Assembly: GCA_951799405.1 (NCBI GenBank)
Contig: OX637363.1
Location: 4,030,001 to 4,094,000, forward strand
Reading direction: 5' to 3'
DNA: 64,000 nucleotides
From: Agapetus fuscipes
Lineage: Eukaryota; Arthropoda; Insecta; Trichoptera; Glossosomatidae
Shown here: in pieces, positions 42,700 to 52,600 of the stretch
Layout: the number at the start of each line of letters is the position of its first letter
Numbering within the stretch: position 1 is the stretch's first letter
The notes under the pieces: model-generated
Seen by the model: only the letters and a program-made list of their open reading frames with translations
The model's database searches: none
What the model was told of the DNA's origin: nothing
Translations under genes and position numbers: made by a program

Positions 42700-42925
42700 T
42701 TTTCAACCTTTCGCAATCTCATAGACCAAATAGGTGAGATTGCGAAAGAATGGAACATGCAGAGTGAGAATAAGAGAAGAGTATGTATGAAGAAAGAAAT
42801 GAATGTTGGAGAGATGAAAGAGGACAAGGCAAGGACAGAAAAAAGTAGAGACGCATCTGCGGAGGTACCAGCCACCCCTAGTGAAACGGCGACAGGATAC
42901 CTACAGTAACAGTAAAACAGTCCCT
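42700..42925 (+). pseudogene. RTE-like 3' fragment
   Basis: DQIGEIAKEWNMQSENKRRV, CMKKEMNVGEMKE, then PATPSETATG-like end and CAGTAACAGTAA tail. Near-identical in order to 56500-56680, with small deletions. Confidence 0.85.
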
Positions 42926-43076
42926 GGAGGGAGGATGGTGTGAGGAGAATTGCCTCACAATTTCTCTGGTGGTTGCAGGGCACAGGAGGAATTAGAACGC
43001 AGTATTTTGGAGGCAAAGGAGATATTCCGACTGGTTTTCTACCGGAGTAAAAGAAAGAGAGGAAGACTGGAAGAAA

Positions 43077-43327
43077 CTAATCTAATCTAACTTGCAAAGA
43101 TTTGTAACATTGGGTATTCACATTATATGCATTTTCACAAGCAGACACGTTTGAGCTAGCGCTGAAACATGCCGCATGTGAACTAACAATATAAAAACCC
43201 AAATCTCAAATGAACATAAGCCCTGCAACTCTTGGCTATTTTCCCTGAAACAGGGGTGACATTGCCAATGTGAACCATTTTTTTACAGTATGGGTGGTCA
43301 GCCTCATACCAACCTATATGTCAAGAA
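43077..43327 (-). repeat. Rep-A copy
   Basis: Plus strand: CTAATCTAATCTAACTTGCA to CCTCATACCAACCTATATGT. Confidence 0.88.
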
Positions 43328-43439
43328 ATACAAGCAATTAATAACAGTTAAGTAAGTATATAAAACAATCAATCACTAAGCAATAAAATCAAAATAATCA
43401 AAACATATTCAATACAAACTGAGAAATAAAATTTTGTTA

Positions 43440-43560
43440 GCATTAGCCTTAACCGCCAGCATTACAGATCAACCGCCATTTCTCTCTGTCCTTAATTATT
43501 TTATCCAGAGTCATACATAACCTTCTTCATACAAGCTCCCCTTTTATTATGCTGGATATT
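43440..43560 (-). pseudogene. RTE-like coding end fragment
   Basis: The minus strand matches the KKVMTLDEMKEVCKDRKKWR coding end with indels (plus strand CGCCATTTCTCTCTGTCCTT). Confidence 0.75.
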
Positions 43561-43621
43561 CCTAAATAGGAGTAATTTAGTTTTCAAACTTTTAAATTTC
43601 ATTGAAAGCTGTTTTTTTCTT

Positions 43622-43877
43622 CTAATCTAATCTAATCTAAGTTGCAAAGATATGTTTTATTGGAGATTCACATTACATGCATTCTCGCAACCAGACACGT
43701 ACAAGTTCGCGCTTGCACATGCCTCATGTGAACCTACAACATAAAAACCAAATCTAATATGGACATTCACCTTGCAACTCTTGCCGTCCTTCCCTGTAAC
43801 AGGGGTGACATTGGCAAAGTGAACCATTTTTACAGCATACGTGGTCAGCCGCATACCAACTTATAAGTCAAGGAACA
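43622..43877 (-). repeat. Rep-A copy, full length
   Basis: Plus strand: CTAATCTAATCTAATCTAAG to ACTTATAAGTCAAGGAAC. Confidence 0.9.
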
Positions 43878-43914
43878 TACACGACAAATTATATTTTTTA
43901 AAACCTTTCACCCG

Positions 43915-44360
43915 TCTAGAAACATTTTTATATTCTCCTGAGATTTTTTGTAGACATGGAAATGCAACTGTGAAGTTCTTTGTTCCCTTTCTTACTAATG
44001 ACCATTTTTCATAAGTAGGTTGAAACAGATATACCTACTTACTTTACTTTTACTTTCTTCGGCTCATAAGCCTTGAAGGCTCAGGGCCTCCCGCACCACA
44101 ATCCTCTAGGATTCTCTGTCTTGTGCTGCTTCCCTCCATGGTCCCCTCACTCCCAGAACTTCGGCGTCGGCTTCAACGTTGTCTGCCCACCGCATCCTGG
44201 GACGCCCGAGTGGTCTAACACCTGAGGGGGCACCATCCAAGACATTTCTGATGATCCTGGAGTCCTCTGCACGTGCTACATGTCCAGCCCACTGAAACAG
44301 ATATATATGGTCTATTTTTGTTAAAATAATTTCTAGTTCACAGATATCATAAGTCAATGG
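43915..44360. repeat. Dispersed repeat split by a non-LTR insertion
   Basis: Bases 43917-44033 and 44306-44356 match 47135-47305 (CTAGAAACATTTTT, CAACTGTGAAGTTCT, TAATGACCATTTT, ATCATAAGTCAATG). The intervening 44034-44292 is absent from the other copy. Confidence 0.8.
44034..44292 (-). mobile_element. 5'-truncated RTE-type insertion with 13-bp duplication
   Basis: TGAAACAGATATA flanks both sides (44021-44033 and 44293-44305). The minus strand encodes QWAGHVARAEDSRIIRNVLD, GRPRMRWADNVEAD and REAAQDRES, a stop, then RIVVREALSLQGL, and ends in an (AAAGTA)-type tail. A scrap of the same family is at 60150-60215. Confidence 0.9.
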
Positions 44361-44517
44361 TGTAAATATTGTAACATCAATATTGATTCAAGTTTCTCTG
44401 GATTGAGAAGGTGGCCTTGAACAAGGACTGTATTGAGCGTGTTTGGCTACAAATCAAAACGTGTCAGCCATTTTCAATGTATAATTTTTTTTTATACACG
44501 TATACCATCTGCTTTAA

Positions 44518-45184
44518 GGCTCCTTTATACCCTAAATCTGGCTTTTTTTTTCTTACACTTAATGGTTTTAGCAATAAAGTGACTGTAATGAAAAAAAATC
44601 AAGCATGTTTTTTATTTTTTCTATCTTAATTATAAAGTTTGAACAAAATATATAACTTAAGAATTGCCACCACAAAAAAATATTTAAAAAAACACATTTA
44701 CATACATCTACTTTTTCGTGTGTGCTATATTTTTTATTTTTTTCTTTCTTTTTAATTACATAACTATACATTGTTTAGTGAAATATTGGAACATTTTTTT
44801 TATTATGTCAATAGTTTTTGAGTAAATATGGAAAAACTTAAACTACTTAATAAATTAAATTTTAATTAAGTAAACCAAAGAACACAGTTTTTGCATAATT
44901 ACTCAAAAACTATTGACATTATAAAAAAAATGTTCAGGTATTTCACTAACCAATGTATGGTTCTGTAATTAAAAAGAAAAAAAAATAAATAAAAATAGCA
45001 CACACGAAAAAGTGTTTTTTTCAATACTTTTTTGTGGTGGCAATTCTTAAGTTATATATTTTGAAACTTCATAATTAAGATAAGAAATTAATAAACATGT
45101 TTGATTTTTTCATTACTGTCACTCTTTTGCTAAGACCATAAAGTGTAAGAATTAAAAACGGCAGATTTAGGGTATAAAGGAGCC
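44518..45184. mobile_element. Long foldback element flanked by TTAA
   Basis: The two halves are imperfect reverse complements over about 300 bp each, starting GGCTCCTTTATACCCTAAAT. The centre lies near 44850. TTAA occurs at 44514-44517 and 45185-45188, consistent with a TTAA-targeting (piggyBac-like) or, less likely, a TA-targeting origin. It has no ORF of interest. Confidence 0.88.
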
Positions 45185-45289
45185 TTAATCTAAATTAAAA
45201 AGATATGCTTCCTTTCTTTTAAAGATATTAAAGATTCACCAGTTACCCAAACCTCGAATAAATGTATTCTGCAACTCATGCCTGTCATG

Positions 45290-45845
45290 GATGTCGTGGT
45301 AGAGGAAGACCGAGAAAAGTATGGAAGGATCAAATCTCTAAAAAGCGAATGAATGGGATATCCAGAGTCATAATAAAAGGAGGACTTGTATGAAAAAGGT
45401 TATGACTCTGGATGAAATGAAAGAAGTATGCAAGGACAGGAAGAAGTGGCGGCTAATCTGCAATGTTAATCTGCAATCTGGTGTAGGTATTCATTTGCTA
45501 CATTTTTTGCATAGGAAATTTTTGACTTTTTTTGTATAGATTTCTTTGTAAGGTTTTGTTCTTTTTTATATTTAAATGTAATTTATTATTCATAGTCCTT
45601 GACTTATAGGTTGGTATGAGGCTGACCACCCATACTATAAAAAATGGTTCACTTTGCCAATGTCACCCCTGTTTCAGGGAAGGTCGGCAAAAGTTGTGGG
45701 GCTTATGTTCATTTGAGGTTTGGATTTTATTTGTAAGTACACATTCAGCATTTGTAAGCGCGAACTACACTTGTTGATTTGTGGGCATACATCTGAGAGC
45801 TTTAAATGAATATATCCTTGCAACTTAGATTATAGATTATAGATG
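45290..45845 (+). mobile_element. RTE-like 3' end followed by its Rep-A 3' UTR
   Basis: The coding tail (GGTAGAGGAAGACCGAGAAA; CMKKVMTLDEMKEVCKDRKK WR with indels upstream) is followed by an AT-rich spacer and a full Rep-A unit at 45594-45845 ending TTGCAACTTAGATTATAGAT. Confidence 0.9.
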
Positions 45846-46259
45846 CCTCCTAGAAAGGCGGCTTGAAAGTTTCTTAACAGAAATTCCATTGGCAAAAATG
45901 AATCAATTTTCACATTTTCGGTGGTCAGCTGCATTCAAACATTTCTGTCAAAGAACAATGTCAATAACAAAAAACAATGTTCCAAATTTGAAATTTCTCA
46001 GCTAGCAAATGTCACAATCTTTGTTACTAACCGTGGTTGAAAATCCGGATAAAGGGCGGTTCGAGCAGTGCTGCTGAACCGGAGTCCCCCCCAAGATGCT
46101 TTTAAAATGTATAATTCGAAGAAATTATGATAATAAATTTGTTTGTCGGCCCAGGTTTTAAGACAATCATGATTCACGACCAAAGTAGCCCTCAAAACTT
46201 TTTAGAAGTGCGTGTGAAAAAACACATAAACGACGTATAAATTTTTGGGGACAAGGAGC

Positions 46260-46379
46260 CATGGGCGCAACTGGAAAGGGGCCGGGGGGGATCCCCCCGT
46301 CGATGATATATTTTGGTGACGATGATCTCCAATTTTCCAATACATGCCTCCCCTAGATTTGATCCTGGGTACGCTCTTC
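46260..46379. mobile_element. hAT-type MITE, second copy
   Basis: CATGGGCGCAACTGG left end, matching right end, and an 8-bp duplication CAAGGAGC at 46252-46259 and 46380-46387. Confidence 0.82.
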
Positions 46380-46415
46380 CAAGGAGCTCAAATAATAAGG
46401 AGCCTCTAAATTTAA

Positions 46416-46626
46416 ATCTAAGCTGCAAAGATATGTAGCAGACATGCATAATTTCGCGCTTACACATGCCGCATGTGGACCTACAATATAAAAACCCAAT
46501 CTCAAATGAACGTAAGCCCTGCAACTCTTGCCGTCCTTCCCTGAAACAGGGGTAACATTGGCAAAGTGAACCATTTTTTACAGTAACGGTGGTCAGCCGC
46601 ATAACAACCTATAAGTCAAGGAACAC
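46416..46626 (-). repeat. Rep-A copy with a small deletion near the tail
   Basis: Plus strand: TAAATCTAAGCTGCAAAGAT jumps directly to GCAGACATGCATAATTTCGC, then continues normally to ACCTATAAGTCAAGGAAC. Confidence 0.88.
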
Positions 46627-46629
46627 CTG

Positions 46630-46835
46630 AAATAAAATACCGGCAAAGTTTACTCAGCCTCACAAGAAATGAGTACCAGCTCCCTAAGGAGCTGGGAAAC
46701 CCCCACTTCAACTGAAGTAGTTGGCGTAAGGCCGGTCCCCTTATCTGTAAAAATAAATAGGCTCCACTCGCCACATGTGAAACCCTTCAGGGATAACGCG
46801 GCAAGAAGTTACACTATATGTGTAGCCATTGAGTA
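46630..46835 (+). repeat. SINE-1 body copy
   Basis: CTCAGCCTCACAAGAAATGA, GAGCTGGGAAACCCCCACTT, GTTGGCGTAAGGCCGGTCCC and CGCGGCAAGAAGTTACACTA in the expected order. Confidence 0.8.
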
Positions 46836-47570
46836 ATAACATAGAGGAGCAGAAACTAACTTACTGGATTGATACATACTATCTACCACTTTTGTCTCAG
46901 TCCTGTCAAACGATGCAGTTGCGTAGTCATCCAAAACAAGTTTTAACATGTCAAATTTTATGTTTTCTTACTTTATTTATTTTGTGTTTTGACACCCAAT
47001 GACAACACATTCCATAATGTCTTAAAATAATGCCTTTTTCCTTTAAAATTCATCAATTTTAGAGATCACAATATTTATAATGCTTGTTAGGTATCTGTCA
47101 ATTGGCAGGCATTATAATTCGCACTAGTACCAACTTTCTAGAAACATTTTTTACATTCGCCTGAGTTTTTTTGTACACATTGCAACTGTGAAGTTCTCTG
47201 TTCTTAATTAATGACCATTTTCGAAAGCAAGTTGAAACATATATACCTATATATAATGTCTATTTTAGTTACAATAATTTCTAATCCACAGTTATCATAA
47301 GTCAATGAAAAGCTTTATAAGTTATTTGACACCTCATATAAAAAAAGTCTGAATTGAAATATTAAAACAATATTTAATCTGCGTCAAATCAAATAAGCCA
47401 TCCAAGAAATTCCACATTTAATAGTCTAAATACTCAAAAAGCTGTACAAGTATGTAAATATGTATAAAGTTAGGCCTTTTTTGATGTTGAAATGATTTAG
47501 TTTAAGTAAATAATATTGCATATTTAAATAGCTGCCAAATTTTGTAACATTCATTATTATTTTAGAGTCT
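46836..47570. other. Upstream region of the plus-strand TIL gene, with one dispersed repeat
   Basis: Bases 47135-47310 are the unsplit copy of the repeat at 43915-44360. A TATA-like TGTATAAAGT lies at 47461-47470, and ATTATTTTAG at about 47557-47566 could be a splice acceptor for a 5' UTR exon. No other signal is seen. Confidence 0.4.
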
Positions 47571-47601
47571 TTGGGTGCACAAGCTTGTTGGTTGAATCAC
47601 G

Positions 47602-47794
47602 ATGAAATTCTTCCTTTTGTTCTTCTTCTTCGTTGCGGCGGTGAACGCTGGCGGCGTGCCTGTCAAGAAGCCAACTTACATCAAGCCATCACCAACTACA
47701 TGCAAGACAACCACAACAACTTGTGCACCAGAGACAACAACCCCGGAACCAACAACTCCAGTCCCGACAACCCCTGTGCCAACTACACCACAAC
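47602..47794 (+). CDS. Exon 1: signal peptide and Thr/Pro-rich linker
   Basis: ATG at 47602. The linker carries PTTCKTTTTTCAPETTTPEP and TTPVPTTPVPTTP, a likely mucin-type O-glycosylation region. The donor is GTAAGT at 47795. Confidence 0.88.
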
Positions 47795-49638
47795 GTAAGT
47801 AAACCAGCAACTATACAAATCTACATAACAGATTAGCCGCCATTTATTCCTGCCCTTTTATTATTGATTATAAATATAAATTGACCGGTTCGTAGCTCAG
47901 TGGTAACACTGGGGACCCGGCGGAGCACAAAAAATATACCATTTATATTTTCAAATTTGTTCTTCGCTGGGTTGAAAAATTCATAAACCTTTACCAATGA
48001 CCGGTCACCAAAGGTCCATCCAGTCTTACAGCAACTGGGTCTTGCTTGAGGATTGGCGCTTTGTAGCGACGACCAAGCTCTTACACCTCTGCGGCACTAC
48101 AACAAGTGTCAGACCCCTAGAGTCTCTAGAATCTAGGGAGTCTCCTGCACAGGATTTCTTAAAAAAAAAAATAGACAAACTCTTTGCAAGACCCAACCCC
48201 AGAAACAATAATCTCCTTCCTAGCAACTCCTGTTCAATATCCAATTTGAAAATTCCATTCTTAGATAAAGAAAAACTGCACCATTTTCTTTAGTATCCCA
48301 TCCCAAGTGTGCACAATCCAGCCAATGCTTTTTACAAGCTGCCCTTGTTTTAGTGAACATGCATTTCAGTTAGACTTTTTTTCTTCAATAAAATAGATTT
48401 ATGAAAAGTCAAAATTTTAATTTTCATTTTTCATAGAATATATTTTGTAGGTTTTAATTTTTATTGTTTGTTTTATACACTTAACTGTAATTAATTGTAT
48501 GAGACTGACCCCCCATACTGAGAAAAATGGTTCACTTTGCCAATGTTTCAAGGAAGGTCGGCAAGAGTTGTAGGGCATTTGAGATTGGGTTTTTTATTGT
48601 AGGTTCACGTGCGGCATGTTTAAGCGCGAACTTAAACGTGTCTGCTTGTGGGAATACATTAAATAAAAATCTTAAATGTAATTTATCTTTGCAGCTTAGA
48701 TTATTATTAATGCAATTCACCAACCTATTTTTGCTTGGCCAGATGTCAGGTATGGACATTATCAATTAATAAGTCATTATTTCATATTTTTAATAAATTA
48801 TTAATTAATGACATCTTTTGAACCAGGGTCGAAGTTATTGTCAATACGACATGACGCAGGTGGGATTCGAACCAGTGTTAGTGTCAATAACACAAATTCT
48901 AGCATCAAGTGACCATCTCAGAGACTAACAGTTTTTGAGTTTCTTCACAGAAAAAGTCATCACCAATCCTTTCATAGTATCTCTTTATTGCTCCTTTTTC
49001 TCTATCTTCTTGGTGGTTGACAACCCTTTTTCTTTCAAACAGTAGTCTGAAGTGTTAAAAGTCAAACCAAGGCTGGTCCCTAATCAAAGTCTGTGTTTTC
49101 ATTGTTGTTGTGAAATTAATTGTTTCTTGATTTTAGCATCGTGTGAAAACCCTAACGAAGAATACAAGGAAGCTCATCCCATTTGTAAGGCCACATGCGC
49201 CAAGAGAAATCCACTCTGTGCCACACAGGTTACTGAGTTTGGATGCTACTGCAAGGATGGCTTCGTTCTGAACAAGGCTGGAGGAACATGCATTGACGTC
49301 GCCGACTGCCGTAAGCCAATATTCATATCAGAATCTTTTCTCTTTGATGATGTTATAGCCCAAATTGAGGGTCAGTGGTCTTTTGCACTTGGCAGACTGG
49401 AAAGCCGCAGTGTTATTGCTTTACAAAGGAGGAGTTAGGGGCGAAGGCTGATGGAGGCCAAGGGGAGATGTAAGCTGTAGTGACATCGAAGAAGAAGAAG
49501 GTCCTTTGCAAGTTTGTTCATTAACATTTGGGACCAAATCAAGCAAGAATCTGCTTAATGATTCTTTAAATTATCTTCTGCAGTCGATGGCTCAGATGGA
49601 GAGCATCTCATATAGGTACTTATAATTTATAAAGCAAG

Positions 49639-49686
<48 letters not shown>

Positions 49687-52600
49687 CTTGCTATACTTCT
49701 TGCGTCCAGAGGTGGGCATCATCTTATCTAAAGATGACAGATGACGGATAACAGATAACAGATGATCATCTTTATCTTATCGCAGATGATTTTCTGGCGT
49801 CATCTGTTATCTGTTATCTGTAGATAACTTTTTGGCTGAAAATTGTCTTTTATCTAAAGATAATTTGAAATACGTTATCTACAGATAATAGATAATATAG
49901 ACAGATAATAGATGATTGTCAAATTCCTCAATAAATTCCATGAAAGCGCGCAAGGAGAACAAAGACAGATTTCTTCACTTTTGTTTCTTTTTTGAAGAAT
50001 GATTTTGTAAGAGAAGAATGTGGTGTAAGGGAAAGTGTAAAAGTGAAGATTAAAAGAAGTATGTTAAGATGGTTCGGGCATTTGGAGAGAATGAGTGATG
50101 AAAGATTGACGAAGAAAGTATATGTTGCTAGAATAGATGGATGTCGTAGTAGAGGAAGACCGAGAAAAGTATGGAAGGATCAAATCTCTGAAATAGCGAA
50201 TGAATGGGATATCCAGAGTCATAAAAGGAGGACTTGTATGAAAAAGGTTATGACTCTGGATGAAATGAAAGAAGTATGCAAGGACAGGAAGAAGTGGCGG
50301 CTAATCTGCAATGTTGATTTCTAATGTTGGTGTATTCATTTGCTACATTTTTTGCATAGGAAATTTTTGACTTTTTTTGTGTATAGATTTCTTTGTAAGA
50401 TTTTGTTCTTTTTTTATATTTAAATGTAATTTATTATTCATATTCCTTGACTTATAGGTTGGTATGAGGCTGACCACCCATACTGTAAAAAATGGTTCAC
50501 TTTGCCAATGTCACCCCTGTTTCAGGGAAGGTCGGCAAAAGTTGTGGGGCTTATGTTCATTTGAGGTTTGGATTTTATTTGTAAGTACACAATCAGCATT
50601 TGTAAGCGCAAACTACACTTGTTGGTTTGTGGGCATACATCTGAGAGCTTTTAAATGACTATATCCTTGCAACTTAGATTATAGATTATTATAGTTTGAA
50701 TCAAACAATAAAAACCTTTCAGACGCCGCACCGACCCTACAACTTATATAACAATGAAGTAATATGATAGTGACCGGTCCGTAGCTCAGTGGTTACACTG
50801 CGGACTCTGAATGGGAAGGTTGTGGGTTCGATTCCCGGCGGAGTACAAAAAATATACCATTTATATTTTCAAATTTGCTCTTCGCTGGGTTGAAAAATTC
50901 AAAAAACCTTTACCATTGACCGGTCACCAAAGGTCCATCCAGCCTAACAGCAACTGGGTCTTGCTTGAGAATTAGCGCTTTGTAGCGACGACGATCAAGC
51001 TCGTAAAAAGGTGGATAGCTCAATTGGTAGAATGCTTGCATTCCATGCCGAGAGCAAGGGTTCGATCTCAAAGGTTTACTCAGCCTTCACAATAAAATGA
51101 GAACCAGCCCCTCCGGGAGCTGGGAAACCCCCACTTCAACTGAAAGTGGTTGGTGTGAGGCCGGCCCCCTTACCTGTACAAATAAAGATCCCGAAGCGCC
51201 ACATGCGACCCCTTCGGGGATAACGCAGGCAAGAAGTTACACTAAATGTGTAGCTTAGTTGCGTTTTTTTTGCGATTATAATACGTGCCTCTTCTATTGT
51301 AATACATATATCTATCTTAAATTTTTCAATGACTTAATTTTTTTCCAGAATTGGTGCTGTTTTAAAGCTTGCAATTATAAAATAAAATTTATAAGCAAAT
51401 AACAGCCAACTTATGACCGGTCCGTAGTCTAGTGGTTAACGCTTCAGACTCCTGATTGGTAGGTAGTACAAAAGATCGGTCGAGAACATAGAAAGTTGTA
51501 CAGAATACCTACATTTTTTTTTTAAAGTCAAGTCTTTGCTACCAACATACAGATCAACCACCATTTGTTTGGTTCTTATATACTTTCACTTCATTCAGTC
51601 ATAACCTTTTTTTATAAAGAACAAATCAACGAAGTTATCTTTTTCATTATCTTTTTATCTAGATAATTTTTTGGCGATTATCTTTTTATCTAGATGATTT
51701 CCAGGGCCATCATCTGTATCTGTTATCTAAGATGATTTCGCTGGACTTTTGGGAAATTATCTACAGATAATCTGTAGATGATTTTGAGCCGTTATCTGTT
51801 TATCTTATCTACAGATAAATTTTGGTTATCTGTGCCCACCTCTGCAGTTGCGTCCACCCGGGAAAAATCCCATAGTAATACTGCGTCCACCGACTTGTTG
51901 CGTCCGGTATACGGACGCAGTATTATTTTTACTTAAAACCGAGACCAATCGAAAGCTATAGGCCTAGGGTTACTATAGTTAAAATATAGTTTGGACGCAA
52001 TTTTTCCTCCCAAGCGTCTGGTGATATATTTTGTAGTTCACGGTTTGTCCGCTTGAGGCGCTGCATCGATGTATATTTTTTGGGAGTATATTTTTTTTCA
52101 TTTTGACGATCATCTTGCTTCCGTTATCAACTATCATTATTGCGGAATGGGGAGCAAGGGTAAGGGGAATGCGGAGCAAGTTTTTTCCTGCTCATTCTGC
52201 GTTTGAGCTTCGCGGAAGCAGCATTAACCGTGTGTCTGCGATAATATTTGCACAGTATACTGAGATGTGTTAAATTTACTGGCAAGATGAAACGAAACAC
52301 CAGAAGTAGACGTATTTTGAATCTGGCGTTGCGAAAAGATGAGTTGATACCCATATCTAGGATTTTCAACAAAATTCGCTCAATCTGTATTAGTCAAAAA
52401 AATAAAAACACGAAACAGATAGAAGTATGGATTTCACAATATTTGGGTTTATATTATGATGATGATGCTGAGTTGTTCATCAACTCAGCTTTCTCTCAGA
52501 TTTCTTTATAGCGCCGTTTCGTGATGTAATCACTCCAAGGCTGCTTGTGTAAACGATGCCAGAAATTTGCTTGTCTTCAATGCATTCCGGAACTTTCCAT

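Larger units (their letters stand above)
49707..51844. mobile_element. hAT-like element with GATAAC-rich ends, hosting nested insertions
   Basis: Left CAGAGGTGGGCATC and right (complement) CAGAGGTGGGCACAGATAAC. Both subterminal regions (49720-49920 and 51630-51835) are packed with ATCTGTTATC / AGATAACAGAT / GATGATT motifs in both orientations. An RTE-like 3' end, a dimeric SINE and SINE scraps sit inside. A clean 8-bp duplication is not evident; TTGCGTCC lies near both ends. Confidence 0.7.

Noticed and set aside
49052..49438. A 128-codon frame around TIL exon 2 read as one continuous protein
   Set aside because: The flanking codons lie outside the AG and GT splice sites shared by the gene's other exons; only 49137-49310 fits the phase-1 pattern.
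52127..52511. Opposed 81- and 87-codon openings
   Set aside because: They overlap on opposite strands, contain no recognisable motif, and lie in repeat-derived DNA.
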